From positions 1 through 64,000 of the forward strand of contig JBLRWO010000017.1 of the NCBI GenBank assembly GCA_047921215.1: a stretch of DNA of 64,000 nucleotides, read 5' to 3'. Positions 17,386 through 27,148 of the stretch are shown here, piece after piece (position 1 is the first letter of the stretch; each line of letters opens with the position of its first letter). The stretch comes from RECM01 sp047921215. GTDB lineage: Bacteria > Bacteroidota > Rhodothermia > Balneolales > Cyclonatronaceae. The notes beneath the pieces were generated by a model. The model did not search any database, was not told the DNA's origin, and saw nothing but the letters and a program-made list of their open reading frames with translations. The position numbers and the translations under genes are program-made.

Positions 17386-19506
17386 ATGAGTTTTTTAAAT
17401 CCATTTTTATTTATTTCGCTTATTGCGGTAGCCATACCGGTTTTAATTCATCTAATCAATCTCAGGCGACCGAATAAGCTGGCCTATTCCACAGTCTTTT
17501 TTTTAAAGGAACTCCAAAAAAGTACGATCAGAAATTTAAAACTGAAAAGATTGCTGTTGTTGCTGTTGAGAACTTTGGCGGTGGTTTTTATGGCAACGGC
17601 CCTTGCAAGGCCACTGCTTACACCCAGTTTTCCTGTTTATTCTGTAAGTGGCTCACCGGTGCTGATCGGAATTTTAATCGATAATGGACCTTCAATGGGC
17701 CAGATTGATGGCAGAGGTCCCTATATAGATCAGGCGAAGGATATTGCCAGAATGCTCGTTGATAAGTCCCGCAATGATGATCAGTTTTTCCTCTACACGA
17801 CCCATGGCGAGCACAGATACCGCGATCGTTTATCTCATGCACAGGCAATAATGGCCATTGACGACATTCAGGTTGTCAATAAAGGATCTTATACCAGAGA
17901 AAGATTTCGTGAGCTTATGGTCAGGCTTGGTTCCGATAATGAGCCCGGAAGTGCAATGTACTGGATATCAGACGCGAGAAAAACCCAGGTGGAAGCTTTG
18001 CATGGCCTGGAATGGCCATCAGAAAATATCAGGGGCCGGGTACCGTTTCTTCCCGTCATTATCGGTGAAGAATTTACACCCAATATCGCGATAGCATCTG
18101 TCTCTGTTCCTGCCCAGATAATCAGTCCGGATGAACCCGTTGGTGTGAATGTAGATGTTGTGAACTTTTCTGAAGTGCCGGCAGTAAACCAGTTTATAAC
18201 CCTGGAGTCGGATAGGGGACAGGCCGGCCAATATGAAATCGATCTCGATGCTGGTGAATCGCAGTCTTACTACTTTGAGATTATTGCCGGAAAGACCGGC
18301 GATTTTCGTGGAAGGGTGATACTTGACGGGGACCCCATAAGCTTTGACAATACACGATATTTTTCGTTGAGGGTTCCGGAACGAAGGGAAATACTTCTGG
18401 TTACCGAGCAACCGGCCGGTAGTTCATCCTCATATATTAATCCGGTTCTTGAAGCGGCTGAACAAACAGGTGCACATATTATTACTACAAGAATTAATAC
18501 GGAAGCTCTGGCAACCGTCGTCATAGATGATTTTGACGCTGCAATTCTTGATGGCCTTTCTGAAATTCCGGAATTTCTACATGGCGCGTTGCAACGTTTT
18601 GTTCAAAATGGTAAAGGCCTGATTATACTGCCGGGAATCCGCTCTTCAATACCTTCCTACAACAAGTTTCTGAATGCATTTAATGCCGGCAGAATTACCG
18701 GTTTTGCAGGAGATTATGGCAGATTCGATGAAATTGCCAGACTCGACCGGCTGGTAGAAGGCCATCCGGTTCTCGATGAAATATTTGATAAAAGAGACGA
18801 TGAAGAAATTCTGGTCGAACTGCCACGATTGTATTACTACCAGAAAATTGAGCCCCCCGGAGGAGGGGGAAGTCAGGTACTTCTAAGATCAACACTCAAT
18901 GATCCATTACTGGTTGAATCAAGATTTGGTGGTGGCCGTTTACTGTTATTTGCTGTTGGTACAGACCCTGGCTGGTCAAATTTAAGTGTGAATCCATTGT
19001 ATGCACCGCTGTTTTACAGATCTGTGTTGTATGCCGCAGCCTCGGAACAGGGCGGTATGCTGAAACATACCCTGGGGAGCAGTTTTGACACCGTACTTCC
19101 GTTGGATAATGTAAATGTTCAGATCAGTATGAATGATCAGATATTCAGACCGGAAGCAGTAAGAACATCTCAGGGAATTCGCCTGCTTTACGGTGCACAT
19201 GAGTGGGTTCCCGGTTTTTATAGTATTACCGACGGGGAAACGGAAAGAGTGATGGCTGTAAACCAGGATATATCAGAATCCGATTTTTCGACGTTAACTC
19301 CCGTAGAATTTGAAAATGTGCTCAAAGAATATGTAGATGTACAGAACGTTATCATGTCGGGCGGAATGACGACCGACCAGTTGCTGGCTTCCATTCAATC
19401 AGCCGGATTCGGTTCGGAAGTCTGGTATTGGTTTATCATTGCCGCACTAATATGCCTGATTGCAGAAAGCATATTATCAAGATTGTACAAGACCGAAAAA
19501 AACTAA
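17386..19506 (+). CDS. BatA-type membrane protein with degenerate VWA domain
   Basis: A 706-residue protein starting with the BatA N-terminal hairpin (FLNPFLFISLIAVAIPVLIH then LINLRRP), a second helix at about 58-80, then a large outside domain and a final helix near residues 670-690. A VWA-like fold follows the second helix, but the metal site reads IDNGPSMG rather than the normal DxSxS. The C-terminal half holds CARDB-like and GATase-like stretches (GLIILPGI). Relatives are linked to envelope or aerotolerance functions in Bacteroidota. The ATG at 17386 fits the helix start. Confidence 0.85.
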   Translation: MSFLNPFLFISLIAVAIPVLIHLINLRRPNKLAYSTVFFLKELQKSTIRNLKLKRLLLLLLRTLAVVFMATALARPLLTPSFPVYSVSGSPVLIGILIDNGPSMGQIDGRGPYIDQAKDIARMLVDKSRNDDQFFLYTTHGEHRYRDRLSHAQAIMAIDDIQVVNKGSYTRERFRELMVRLGSDNEPGSAMYWISDARKTQVEALHGLEWPSENIRGRVPFLPVIIGEEFTPNIAIASVSVPAQIISPDEPVGVNVDVVNFSEVPAVNQFITLESDRGQAGQYEIDLDAGESQSYYFEIIAGKTGDFRGRVILDGDPISFDNTRYFSLRVPERREILLVTEQPAGSSSSYINPVLEAAEQTGAHIITTRINTEALATVVIDDFDAAILDGLSEIPEFLHGALQRFVQNGKGLIILPGIRSSIPSYNKFLNAFNAGRITGFAGDYGRFDEIARLDRLVEGHPVLDEIFDKRDDEEILVELPRLYYYQKIEPPGGGGSQVLLRSTLNDPLLVESRFGGGRLLLFAVGTDPGWSNLSVNPLYAPLFYRSVLYAAASEQGGMLKHTLGSSFDTVLPLDNVNVQISMNDQIFRPEAVRTSQGIRLLYGAHEWVPGFYSITDGETERVMAVNQDISESDFSTLTPVEFENVLKEYVDVQNVIMSGGMTTDQLLASIQSAGFGSEVWYWFIIAALICLIAESILSRLYKTEKN

Positions 19507-19522
19507 AAAGCTGTCATTACGA

Positions 19523-20101
19523 ATGATCGATCTGAGTTTCATATTTAACCTGCTGGTCGCTTTTTTTACAATAGCTTCGTGCATTCTTGTGTTTGTAACC
19601 CTAACCAATGCATACAGACTGAGAAACATATTAATGAGCTGGGATTCCGGCAAACTGTTTGGTTTTCCGCTTTTCGCATCTGTCTTCTTAATGTTTACAA
19701 TCGGGATGTTACTGGGGGTTAACATTATGGGTATATCCGGATATAACGCCGTTCTTGGTTGTTATGTTCTTATGAGCTTTAACTGGCTGATATCAAGCTA
19801 TTTTATGTCGAGGCGATACATAACCGACAATGGTATCGTGAAAAATATAAATGACCCGTCCCAGACCATACCGTGGTCAGATGTACATGATATGGTCGAA
19901 ATTGAACATGAAAGTGGCAAAAACTATGCCTTTTTCTATTTGCCTCACTCTAACCTGGCCGGATCAAGAGAATGCATCAGGGTTGAATTAGGTGTTCCAA
20001 ATGTGCATCTTGACGCTTTCAGACGAATAATGGACCATAAACTCGGCCGCCGGTTCAGTAAAGACCAGGTGTCTGTACCTGGGTTTAAACAAATCAATTA
20101 A
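19523..20101 (+). CDS. Three-helix membrane protein with C-terminal PH-like (DUF5673-like) domain
   Basis: A 192-residue protein with three to four hydrophobic helices (residues 5-105) followed by a soluble beta-rich part: RRYITDNGIVKNIND, IPWSDVHDMVEIEHE and an end helix. This order resembles DUF5673/bacterial PH-like proteins, which are uncharacterised. The start is placed at ATG 19523 (MIDLSF); an ORF start at 19460 would overlap the BatA-type gene and add a basic stretch. It is likely cotranscribed with the BatA-type gene, 16 bases upstream. Confidence 0.65.
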   Translation: MIDLSFIFNLLVAFFTIASCILVFVTLTNAYRLRNILMSWDSGKLFGFPLFASVFLMFTIGMLLGVNIMGISGYNAVLGCYVLMSFNWLISSYFMSRRYITDNGIVKNINDPSQTIPWSDVHDMVEIEHESGKNYAFFYLPHSNLAGSRECIRVELGVPNVHLDAFRRIMDHKLGRRFSKDQVSVPGFKQIN

Positions 20102-20150
20102 CAGCTTCTGCAAAAAAGATATTCAATACTAATATCACATCTTGAAATAA

Positions 20151-21461
20151 TTGCATAACAATACGGTAAAAGAAAAAGAGCGTGTAGTGCTCGTCGGTAT
20201 ATACGGATCCGAGCTTGCCAGGCAGGAGGCAGATGAACATATAAACGAGCTGGAAATGCTGGCGGATACGGCGGGGGGTACCACGATCCATAAAATTCTT
20301 CAGAACCGGGACAAACCCGATTCAAGAACCTATGTGGGGAAGGGTAAACTTTCGGAGTTGAGTGGAATAGTGAAGTCTATGAAGGCAGACGCAATCATCT
20401 TTGATGATGACCTGAGCCCGACACAGATTCGTAATATTGAACGTACCACACAGACAAAGATCATAGACCGTAGTGGTCTCATACTGGACATCTTTGCCTC
20501 CAGGGCACAGACGGCGGCTTCAAAAACGCAGGTGGAACTGGCTCAGCTTCAGTACCTGCTGCCCCGCCTCACCCGGTACTGGACGCACCTTTCAAGACAA
20601 AAAGGTGGGATAGGCACAAAAGGTCCGGGTGAAACACAGATTGAGACCGACCGGAGACTTATCGGTAAACGGATATCCACCCTGAAGGAGAAACTCATCA
20701 AGCTGGATCAGCAAAGAACAACACAACGTAAGCGCAGGGAAGAATTAACCCGGATTGCACTGGTGGGATATACCAATGTCGGTAAATCTTCGCTGATGAA
20801 TGCACTTACGTCTACCAACGTGCTTGCTGAAAACAGACTTTTTGCAACACTCGATTCAACGGTGCGAAAACACCGGATCGGGAATCATCCTGTACTGATT
20901 TCGGATACAGTTGGGTTTATCAGAAAACTCCCTCATCACCTGATCGAAAGCTTCAAGTCTACACTTGATGAAATACGAGAAGCTGATATCCTGATCCATG
21001 TTATAGATGCCTCCTCACCGTTTTCACAGGATTATATCGCAATTGTCAATGATACACTGAAAGGTATTGATGCCGACCAAAAACCTGTCCTGATGGCTTT
21101 CAACAAGGTGGATATGGTAGATGCTGAAATCCTCGCAAACCTGAAAAGGACACATGAGGACGCCGTTTACATATCAGCAACAAGGGGAATCGGATTCGAC
21201 AAGCTTGAAAAGAGCCTGACGAGCCTGATTGGCGAGCAGTATGTACAACAGACCCTCAGAATCCACCCAAGGAATTATAAAAGTATTTCATTTATTCATG
21301 AATTTGCAGAGATTAAAGAAAAAAAGTACCATGACGAGTGGCTTGAAATTTCTTTTGTTATGAACCGGTTGCATTACAAACGCCTGAAAAATTTTGTAAA
21401 GGCGACCGATTTTGAAACGTTTGATGTTAACAGCAGTATACTCTCTGTAGAAAACAACTGA
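20151..21461 (+). CDS. hflX: Ribosome-associated GTPase HflX
   Basis: A 436-residue HflX, a GTPase that splits stalled or stressed ribosomes. The N-terminal HflX domain shows YVGKGKLSEL, DDLSPTQIRN and the linker GGIGTKGPGETQIETDRR; the G domain has G1 GYTNVGKSS, G3 DTVGFIRKLPH and G4 NKVD. A short C-terminal domain follows. The start is TTG at 20151; no ATG is available before the conserved region. An 11-base gap leads to the CBS gene. Confidence 0.95.
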   Translation: MHNNTVKEKERVVLVGIYGSELARQEADEHINELEMLADTAGGTTIHKILQNRDKPDSRTYVGKGKLSELSGIVKSMKADAIIFDDDLSPTQIRNIERTTQTKIIDRSGLILDIFASRAQTAASKTQVELAQLQYLLPRLTRYWTHLSRQKGGIGTKGPGETQIETDRRLIGKRISTLKEKLIKLDQQRTTQRKRREELTRIALVGYTNVGKSSLMNALTSTNVLAENRLFATLDSTVRKHRIGNHPVLISDTVGFIRKLPHHLIESFKSTLDEIREADILIHVIDASSPFSQDYIAIVNDTLKGIDADQKPVLMAFNKVDMVDAEILANLKRTHEDAVYISATRGIGFDKLEKSLTSLIGEQYVQQTLRIHPRNYKSISFIHEFAEIKEKKYHDEWLEISFVMNRLHYKRLKNFVKATDFETFDVNSSILSVENN

Positions 21462-21471
21462 ATCGAATCCA

Positions 21472-22140
21472 ATGCGGATATCAGAACTCATAAATGACAA
21501 GCTGATCCCACTTCGTGCGATGGACACCGTTGCATCTTCCATGCAATCCATGCTCGAACACAAGGTGAATAATCTGCCTCTCATCGATTTTACCACCAAA
21601 AAGCTTATTGGTGAAGTTTTAATGCAGGATATTGAAACGGTAAAACGCAAGGATGCCAGTGTAATGATGCACAGAAGTGAACTGGTAACCAAAGTATCTG
21701 CAGATCAGCATGTATTTGAGGCAGCCCGCATACTTGCAAAATTCAATCGTCAGGTTGTTTCGGTACTTGACCATAATGGAAATTATCTGGGTATTGTCAG
21801 TCGAACGGATGTTCTTGAGGCGCTATCCGGTATGCTGAATCTGGCTGAAACGGGTTCAGTGATTACTATCGAACTGGATGAGAAAGATTTTGTACTGAGC
21901 GATATTGTAAGGATCATTGAATTGGAGGGGGGTAAGATTCTTGGTCTTGCAGTTGAACATCCGGACCAAATAAACGACCGGTTCAGAGTATCTATAAAAC
22001 TTAATCTCGGAGATATCACCAAGGTTAACGCAGCTCTGCGGCGTTACGGCTACATTATTACACTTGAAACCAAATCGGAAACAAGTGACGTCGAATTTAT
22101 AGACCGTGCCGATGAATTTATCAGATTTCTGAATATCTGA
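21472..22140 (+). CDS. CBS-pair protein with C-terminal ACT-like domain
   Basis: A 222-residue cytoplasmic protein. Two CBS motifs fill residues 1-125 (LIPLRAMDTVASSMQSMLEH and VTKVSADQHVFEAARILAKF, with the nucleotide-contact pattern GIVSRTDVLEAL). Residues 130-205 look like an ACT-type fold (VITIELDEKDFVLSDIVRII). Such proteins usually sense adenine nucleotides or amino acids, but the ligand and target cannot be told. It is probably cotranscribed with hflX. Confidence 0.8.
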   Translation: MRISELINDKLIPLRAMDTVASSMQSMLEHKVNNLPLIDFTTKKLIGEVLMQDIETVKRKDASVMMHRSELVTKVSADQHVFEAARILAKFNRQVVSVLDHNGNYLGIVSRTDVLEALSGMLNLAETGSVITIELDEKDFVLSDIVRIIELEGGKILGLAVEHPDQINDRFRVSIKLNLGDITKVNAALRRYGYIITLETKSETSDVEFIDRADEFIRFLNI

Positions 22141-22279
22141 TCGGTACGTACAATATAAAGTGTTCGATCGGCATTAAGAATCAGAACGGATTGAGAGAAC
22201 ATTTTTCAGTGCCTATTGCTATATTTGCTAACTGAAGAATTGAAGTCTGATATACGAACAATTTAATTCCCGCCTTGCC

Positions 22280-25273
22280 TTGAATAAGAAACTGATCTCC
22301 TTTTCTTTACTTTTTGTGCTGATTGCTGTGCCTTTAACAGCGCGGCAAAATGACGACCCCACTGCCCATCTGTTTCTGGAAGGAATACGGCTTTACGAAG
22401 AAGGCCTTTTTACGGAGGCTGACAGGGTTCTGGAACAGTATTTAAAATCGGACCATATGCCCGCCCAGAGGGAAAATGCTCTCTTTTATGCTGTTCAGGC
22501 CAGGGCGGCATTGACCCCGGAAAGTGCTGCATTCCACTATGAACAGTTCCTACGGGAATATTCGCACTCTCAAAATGCACGTATGCTGTTAACGGAGATT
22601 GCAAATCTCAGAAAAAGGGATGGTCTCTATTCCGATGCGGCCATGTATTACGAGAGGGCGGTTAAACTGAACCCTCCCGCAGAGGAAGCCGCAAAAATTC
22701 ACTACCATCTGGGCGAAAGCTATGGCGAGTTGCACGATTATGACAATGCTGAAGTAAATTACAACATCATTGCTGATCGTTATCCTGATTCGCAACTTGC
22801 TTCTCAGGCCCTTTTTGCCCTTGGAAGGTTGTACCTGAATAATCAGAAATTTGATGAATCCGCCGCTGCATTCGCCAAACTTAGACAACGTTATCCGTTA
22901 AGTCCTGAGGCAGGACGGGTAGGTACGGCACTGGGCGAATCCTATTTTCAGCAGGGAATGTATGCTGAGGCCATTGAGGCACTGCGAAGTGTGCTGGCAT
23001 CACTTGACAGGGAAGGTGAGGCCAGGGCTGTGTTCATGCTTGCCGAAAGCAATAACTATCTCGGGAATTATGATCAGGCCACTACCTGGTATCGACGGTA
23101 CATCAATATAATGGAAGGCTCGGAAGATGTCAGATTTGCCCATTATGGAATGGGATGGGTCTACCACCGGCAGGAGGTGTATCACTGGGCGGCCGAATCG
23201 TTCGGACGAGCAGCTGAGGGCGACGATGAGTTAGCAAGGAAAGCGCTCTATTATCAGGCTGTTAATGAGAAACTGGCTGGCCGGCTTGAGAATGCATATC
23301 GTTCCTTCGAAAGGTTTGGTAACCGTTTCAGAACCGGTGAGTGGATTGAAGAGGCCTACTTTGAGTGGGCCGTTATTGCTTTTGAGGTAGGTTTCTATGG
23401 TGAATCAGTAGAAATTTTGCTCAGCATGATCCGGAATGTTCCGGAATTACAAAATCCCGGTGAAGTATACAGTCTGCTTGGTGAAGCCTATTTTGCAAAT
23501 AATGAATATACCAGTGCCATCGCCGCCTTTGAGGCTGCCGAAACAGCAGTGGAAATTGATGATGATGTAAAAAGGCAGGCTCGCTTCCAAAGGGCATGGG
23601 TGATGTATCAGAATAATGCTTTTGCGCAGGCCCAACCGGGTTTTGAACAGTTATACCGCGAAGATCCATCTGCGGCACTGAGTGGCGAGGCCCTTTTCTG
23701 GAGCGCTGACAGTTATTACAGTATGGAGGATTACGGTACTGCACTGGCACAGTTTGACCGGTTTGTGCGTGAATTCCCCGATCATGAATTTGTGGGTGCT
23801 GCTTATTATTCAATGGGATGGAGTTATTTCAAACTCGGCCAATATGACAGGGCTATAGCACCACTTCAGCGTTTCCTTAGTGAATACAAAGCGCCCCCGA
23901 TCCAGCTTTTCCCGTACGATACAGATACGCGTCTGCGTCTGGGTGATGCCCATTTTGCATTGAGGAACTACTCTCAAGCAGTCACCTATTACAATCAGGC
24001 CATTGGTGCAGAACCCGGCGGCGACTACGCAATGTACCAGGTAGCCAACAGTTATTACAGAATGGAACAGTCTTATGAGGCTGTCAGTACATTCAGACGG
24101 CTCATCCGCTTATATCCTTACAGCACTCTCCGTGAACAGGCTGAATACAACATCGGATATATCTATTTTCTGACCGGCAATTACGATCAGGCAATTGAGG
24201 AGTTTTCTGCACTCATAAATCGTTCTCCCGGTTCAACGTGGGCTGCACGGGCTCAATACAATATCGGTGATGCCTACTATAACGCGAACCGCAATGAAGA
24301 AGCCATTGAGGCATACGGGAAAGTACTTGATAATTATCCCCGAAGCGACCNNNNNNNNNNCCTCATTATTGAGGCTGTTAACGGAATACAGTTCGCGCAG
24401 TCGGCGTTGGGTGTTGATGACAGCAGTAATCAGATCCTGGAAAAATTTCTGGCCGGTAACCCGCAATCCAGAACAGCTGACAGGCTCAGGTTCCGGCAGG
24501 CTGAGAACCAGTTGCAGGCCGGCGATTTTGAGGGTGCAATCGCCTCTTTCCGACAGTATCTGAGGGTAACCAACGATGAGGCAATGATTCCGGAAGCATT
24601 GTACAATCTGGCGGATGCTTACGAGCAGACCAACAATATTGAAGGGGCTATTGAATCCTACCGGAGCATAGTTGAAAATCATCGCCGTTCTGAACGTTAT
24701 GAGCCTGCCCTCACCAGCCTGGGACGGATATACAATGACCGAGGCCGGTATGATGAGGCCATTGGCAGTTACCAGCGGCTTATCGACACATCCACACTTA
24801 TGCGGTTTGAGGCCAACATTGGACTTGGTAACGGGTTTATCGGCAAACGGGATTACAACCGTGCGCAGGAATATTTTGCCCGTGCAAATGAATTGAACCC
24901 GGATAACGAAGAAGCCAGGATCGGTTTGGGTAAGGTTGCATTTCACAGAAATAACCTTGATGAGGCAAGACGGATATTCACGGATCTTGCCGAAAAAAGC
25001 ACTATGGAGCCCGGTGCCGAGGCCCAGTACATGCTCGGCAGAATCTATCAGAGCCAGCGTTACTATGACGATGCTATTCAGGCCTATGCCAATGTCAGGG
25101 TGTTGTTTGGTATATATGAAATTTGGGTAGCCAGGGCACTCTTGCGTAGTGCGGAATGTTACAGGGCTATTGGAAACGACACGGAGGCTGATACTATTCT
25201 GAGGAACATCCAGGAGTCATATCCCGGAACGGATGAAGCGCTTGAAGCCGCTCAAAAGCTCAGGGGACGTTAA
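22280..25273 (+). CDS. Exported giant TPR-repeat protein, interrupted by an assembly gap
   Basis: A protein of about 997 residues. A signal peptide (KKLISFSLLFVLIAVPLTA) precedes 20 or more tetratricopeptide units, recognisable by repeats such as ALFALGRLYLNNQKFDESA, AEYNIGYIYFLTGNYDQAIE and AQYNIGDAYYNANRNEEAIE. It is likely periplasmic and used for protein assembly; relatives resemble YbgF/BamD-like scaffolds. The start is TTG at 22280. Ten N at 24351-24360 fall inside; the frame stays open across them, but the real gap size is unknown and repeat units may be missing. Its stop overlaps the aroA start (TAATG). Confidence 0.85.
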   Translation: MNKKLISFSLLFVLIAVPLTARQNDDPTAHLFLEGIRLYEEGLFTEADRVLEQYLKSDHMPAQRENALFYAVQARAALTPESAAFHYEQFLREYSHSQNARMLLTEIANLRKRDGLYSDAAMYYERAVKLNPPAEEAAKIHYHLGESYGELHDYDNAEVNYNIIADRYPDSQLASQALFALGRLYLNNQKFDESAAAFAKLRQRYPLSPEAGRVGTALGESYFQQGMYAEAIEALRSVLASLDREGEARAVFMLAESNNYLGNYDQATTWYRRYINIMEGSEDVRFAHYGMGWVYHRQEVYHWAAESFGRAAEGDDELARKALYYQAVNEKLAGRLENAYRSFERFGNRFRTGEWIEEAYFEWAVIAFEVGFYGESVEILLSMIRNVPELQNPGEVYSLLGEAYFANNEYTSAIAAFEAAETAVEIDDDVKRQARFQRAWVMYQNNAFAQAQPGFEQLYREDPSAALSGEALFWSADSYYSMEDYGTALAQFDRFVREFPDHEFVGAAYYSMGWSYFKLGQYDRAIAPLQRFLSEYKAPPIQLFPYDTDTRLRLGDAHFALRNYSQAVTYYNQAIGAEPGGDYAMYQVANSYYRMEQSYEAVSTFRRLIRLYPYSTLREQAEYNIGYIYFLTGNYDQAIEEFSALINRSPGSTWAARAQYNIGDAYYNANRNEEAIEAYGKVLDNYPRSDXXXXLIIEAVNGIQFAQSALGVDDSSNQILEKFLAGNPQSRTADRLRFRQAENQLQAGDFEGAIASFRQYLRVTNDEAMIPEALYNLADAYEQTNNIEGAIESYRSIVENHRRSERYEPALTSLGRIYNDRGRYDEAIGSYQRLIDTSTLMRFEANIGLGNGFIGKRDYNRAQEYFARANELNPDNEEARIGLGKVAFHRNNLDEARRIFTDLAEKSTMEPGAEAQYMLGRIYQSQRYYDDAIQAYANVRVLFGIYEIWVARALLRSAECYRAIGNDTEADTILRNIQESYPGTDEALEAAQKLRGR
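24351..24360. other. Assembly gap (10 N)
   Basis: Ten undetermined bases join two contigs or reads within the TPR gene. The reading frame is the same on both sides with this length, but ten is a common placeholder length and the true distance is unknown. Confidence 0.98.
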
Positions 25274-26562
25274 TGAACAAGGTTATAATGCCGGTTCACA
25301 GTCTCAGAGGATCAGTACAGGCTCCACCCGACAAATCAATAGCCCAGCGTGCAGCCCTGTTTGCACTTCTCAGCGATAAAAAATCTGTTATACGTAATTA
25401 TCCCTCGGCAGCTGATCCCCAGACCGCCCTTGCCTGCATAAAAACGCTCGGGGCTACCATTGAGGGCGGTAACAATCAACTGGTAATAACCGGTACCGGC
25501 AGATCGGGTCTGCCAAAAGATGCAGGAATCATTGATTGCGGGAACTCAGGCACAACCATGAGGCTGCTTGCCGGCATCCTTGCCGGCAGTGGCAGCGCAG
25601 CGGTTCTTACAGGCGATGCATCTCTCAATAAGAGAACCATGAAGCGGATTGTTGATCCACTGCGGGAAATGGGAGCTGTTATCAATGCCGCTGAAGGTGA
25701 TGTGGCACCGCTTCATATAATGCCCGCCCACTCTCTTCATGGAATAACTTTTGAACTTCCCGTGCCCAGTGCCCAGCTTAAGTCATGTATTTTACTTGCC
25801 GGCCTGTTTACCGATGGCACCACCGTAATTGAAACTGTGCCAAGCAGGAATCATACCGAGAAAATCCTGGATCTTGAAACAGTCAGAACCAATGGTCAGC
25901 TCAGCATTCATTCATCCAGAAATCATCCGATACCGACAATTGATTTAACCATTCCCGGAGATTTTTCATCTGCGGCATTTTGGCTCACAGCAGGGCTGAT
26001 CTACCCCGATTCTGAAGTTACTATTAAATCAACCGGACTTAATCCGACCAGATCTGCCGCGATGAATATCTTGAGAAGAATGGGAGCCAATATATTAGTT
26101 ATCAATAAAACCGGGTCATTTCCTGAACCGATGGGCGATATCAGGGTGGTCACATCAGATCTGAAACCTACCCGAATACAACCTGAAGAAATACCCAATT
26201 GCATTGATGAATTACCGGTGATTTCTGTTGCTATGGCATTTGCTGATGGTATCTCGGAATTCAGAGGTGCCGAAGAACTCAGGCACAAGGAGTGTGATCG
26301 GATTGATGCAGTGGCCAGAATGTTACGGGCAGCCGGGGTAAATGTAACTGAATTTGCTGACGGCCTCAAAATTTATGGCAAACCGGGGCGTATCCCTATG
26401 GCAGCCGTGTACGAAAGTTACCACGATCACAGAATTGCAATGTCTGCAGCGATTCTTGCCGGCTTGAGCAGGACACCATCTACAATCTGTCATGCCGATG
26501 CCGCCAGTGTATCTTATGCTGAATTCTGGCAACATTTTGATATTCTGGCAGGAAGAAGATAA
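25273..26562 (+). CDS. aroA: 3-Phosphoshikimate 1-carboxyvinyltransferase (EPSP synthase)
   Basis: A 429-residue EPSP synthase of the shikimate pathway, joining PEP to shikimate-3-phosphate. Motifs: PPDKSIAQRAA (Lys-Ser contact), the PEP loop DCGNSGTTMRLLAG, TGDASLNKRTMKR, PGDFSSAAFWL and ELRHKECDRID, where Cys stands in place of the usual Ser of R-KESDR. The end DHRIAMSAAI is intact. ATG 25273 overlaps the TPR stop by one base, suggesting coupling. pheA at 51826 serves the same pathway. Confidence 0.96.
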   Translation: MNKVIMPVHSLRGSVQAPPDKSIAQRAALFALLSDKKSVIRNYPSAADPQTALACIKTLGATIEGGNNQLVITGTGRSGLPKDAGIIDCGNSGTTMRLLAGILAGSGSAAVLTGDASLNKRTMKRIVDPLREMGAVINAAEGDVAPLHIMPAHSLHGITFELPVPSAQLKSCILLAGLFTDGTTVIETVPSRNHTEKILDLETVRTNGQLSIHSSRNHPIPTIDLTIPGDFSSAAFWLTAGLIYPDSEVTIKSTGLNPTRSAAMNILRRMGANILVINKTGSFPEPMGDIRVVTSDLKPTRIQPEEIPNCIDELPVISVAMAFADGISEFRGAEELRHKECDRIDAVARMLRAAGVNVTEFADGLKIYGKPGRIPMAAVYESYHDHRIAMSAAILAGLSRTPSTICHADAASVSYAEFWQHFDILAGRR

Positions 26563-26697
26563 TCAACAACAATTCTCGAGTTCGCTCTGACAAATTGTGC
26601 GGATTGTTTTCTGTTAAGGTGTCAATACGTCATGATTTATAAGGTGTAGCCTGTTTTGGCATTGTTGTTGAACTGTACAAAATTAAAAAGGGAACTT

Positions 26698-27126
26698 ATG
26701 CCGGATTCACCATTCAATAAACTCGAAGACCGCCTCAATCAGTTGGGCGAAGACCTGAATTCTTTCATCGGAAAGATTGTGCCTGAAGCTAAATCTACCG
26801 GGGGGTACCGTCCCCACGCAGATATGGTGGAAGGCAATGACAGTTACAAACTGCATATCGATCTTCCCGGTTTAACCAAAAGTGATATAGGGTTGAAAGT
26901 TCAGGACCGTATTCTCACCGTAAATGGTGAACGGCAAATTAATACAGGCAAGGATGAAATGTTCCTGAGAAAAGAACGCTCTTCCGGAGCTTTCACAAGG
27001 TCGTTTCCACTGCCTGAAGATGCATCCTCTGAAGAGATAAAAGCGAAATTTTCGAATGGTGTGCTGACGGTCACGATGAAACGGACCGAAACAGACATTG
27101 ATTCAGCTTCAATTAAAATCGAATAA
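26698..27126 (+). CDS. Small heat shock protein, Hsp20 family
   Basis: A 142-residue alpha-crystallin-type chaperone that holds unfolded proteins. The alpha-crystallin domain spans about 40-135: PHADMVEGNDSYKLHIDLPG, then RILTVNGER, FTRSFPLPED and the closing FSNGVLTVTMKR. The usual C-terminal IxI motif is seen as IKI in SIKIE. The start is ATG 26698, after AAAAAGGGA; an in-frame TTG 42 bases upstream is less likely. dnaK follows after 22 bases. Confidence 0.92.
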   Translation: MPDSPFNKLEDRLNQLGEDLNSFIGKIVPEAKSTGGYRPHADMVEGNDSYKLHIDLPGLTKSDIGLKVQDRILTVNGERQINTGKDEMFLRKERSSGAFTRSFPLPEDASSEEIKAKFSNGVLTVTMKRTETDIDSASIKIE

Positions 27127-27148
27127 AGAAAAAGGAAAGAAGAACACT

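Noticed and set aside
26563..26697. CIRCE or HAIR element before hsp20-dnaK
   Set aside because: Neither TTAGCACTC-N9-GAGTGCTAA nor CTTGAGT-N7-ACTCAAG is present.
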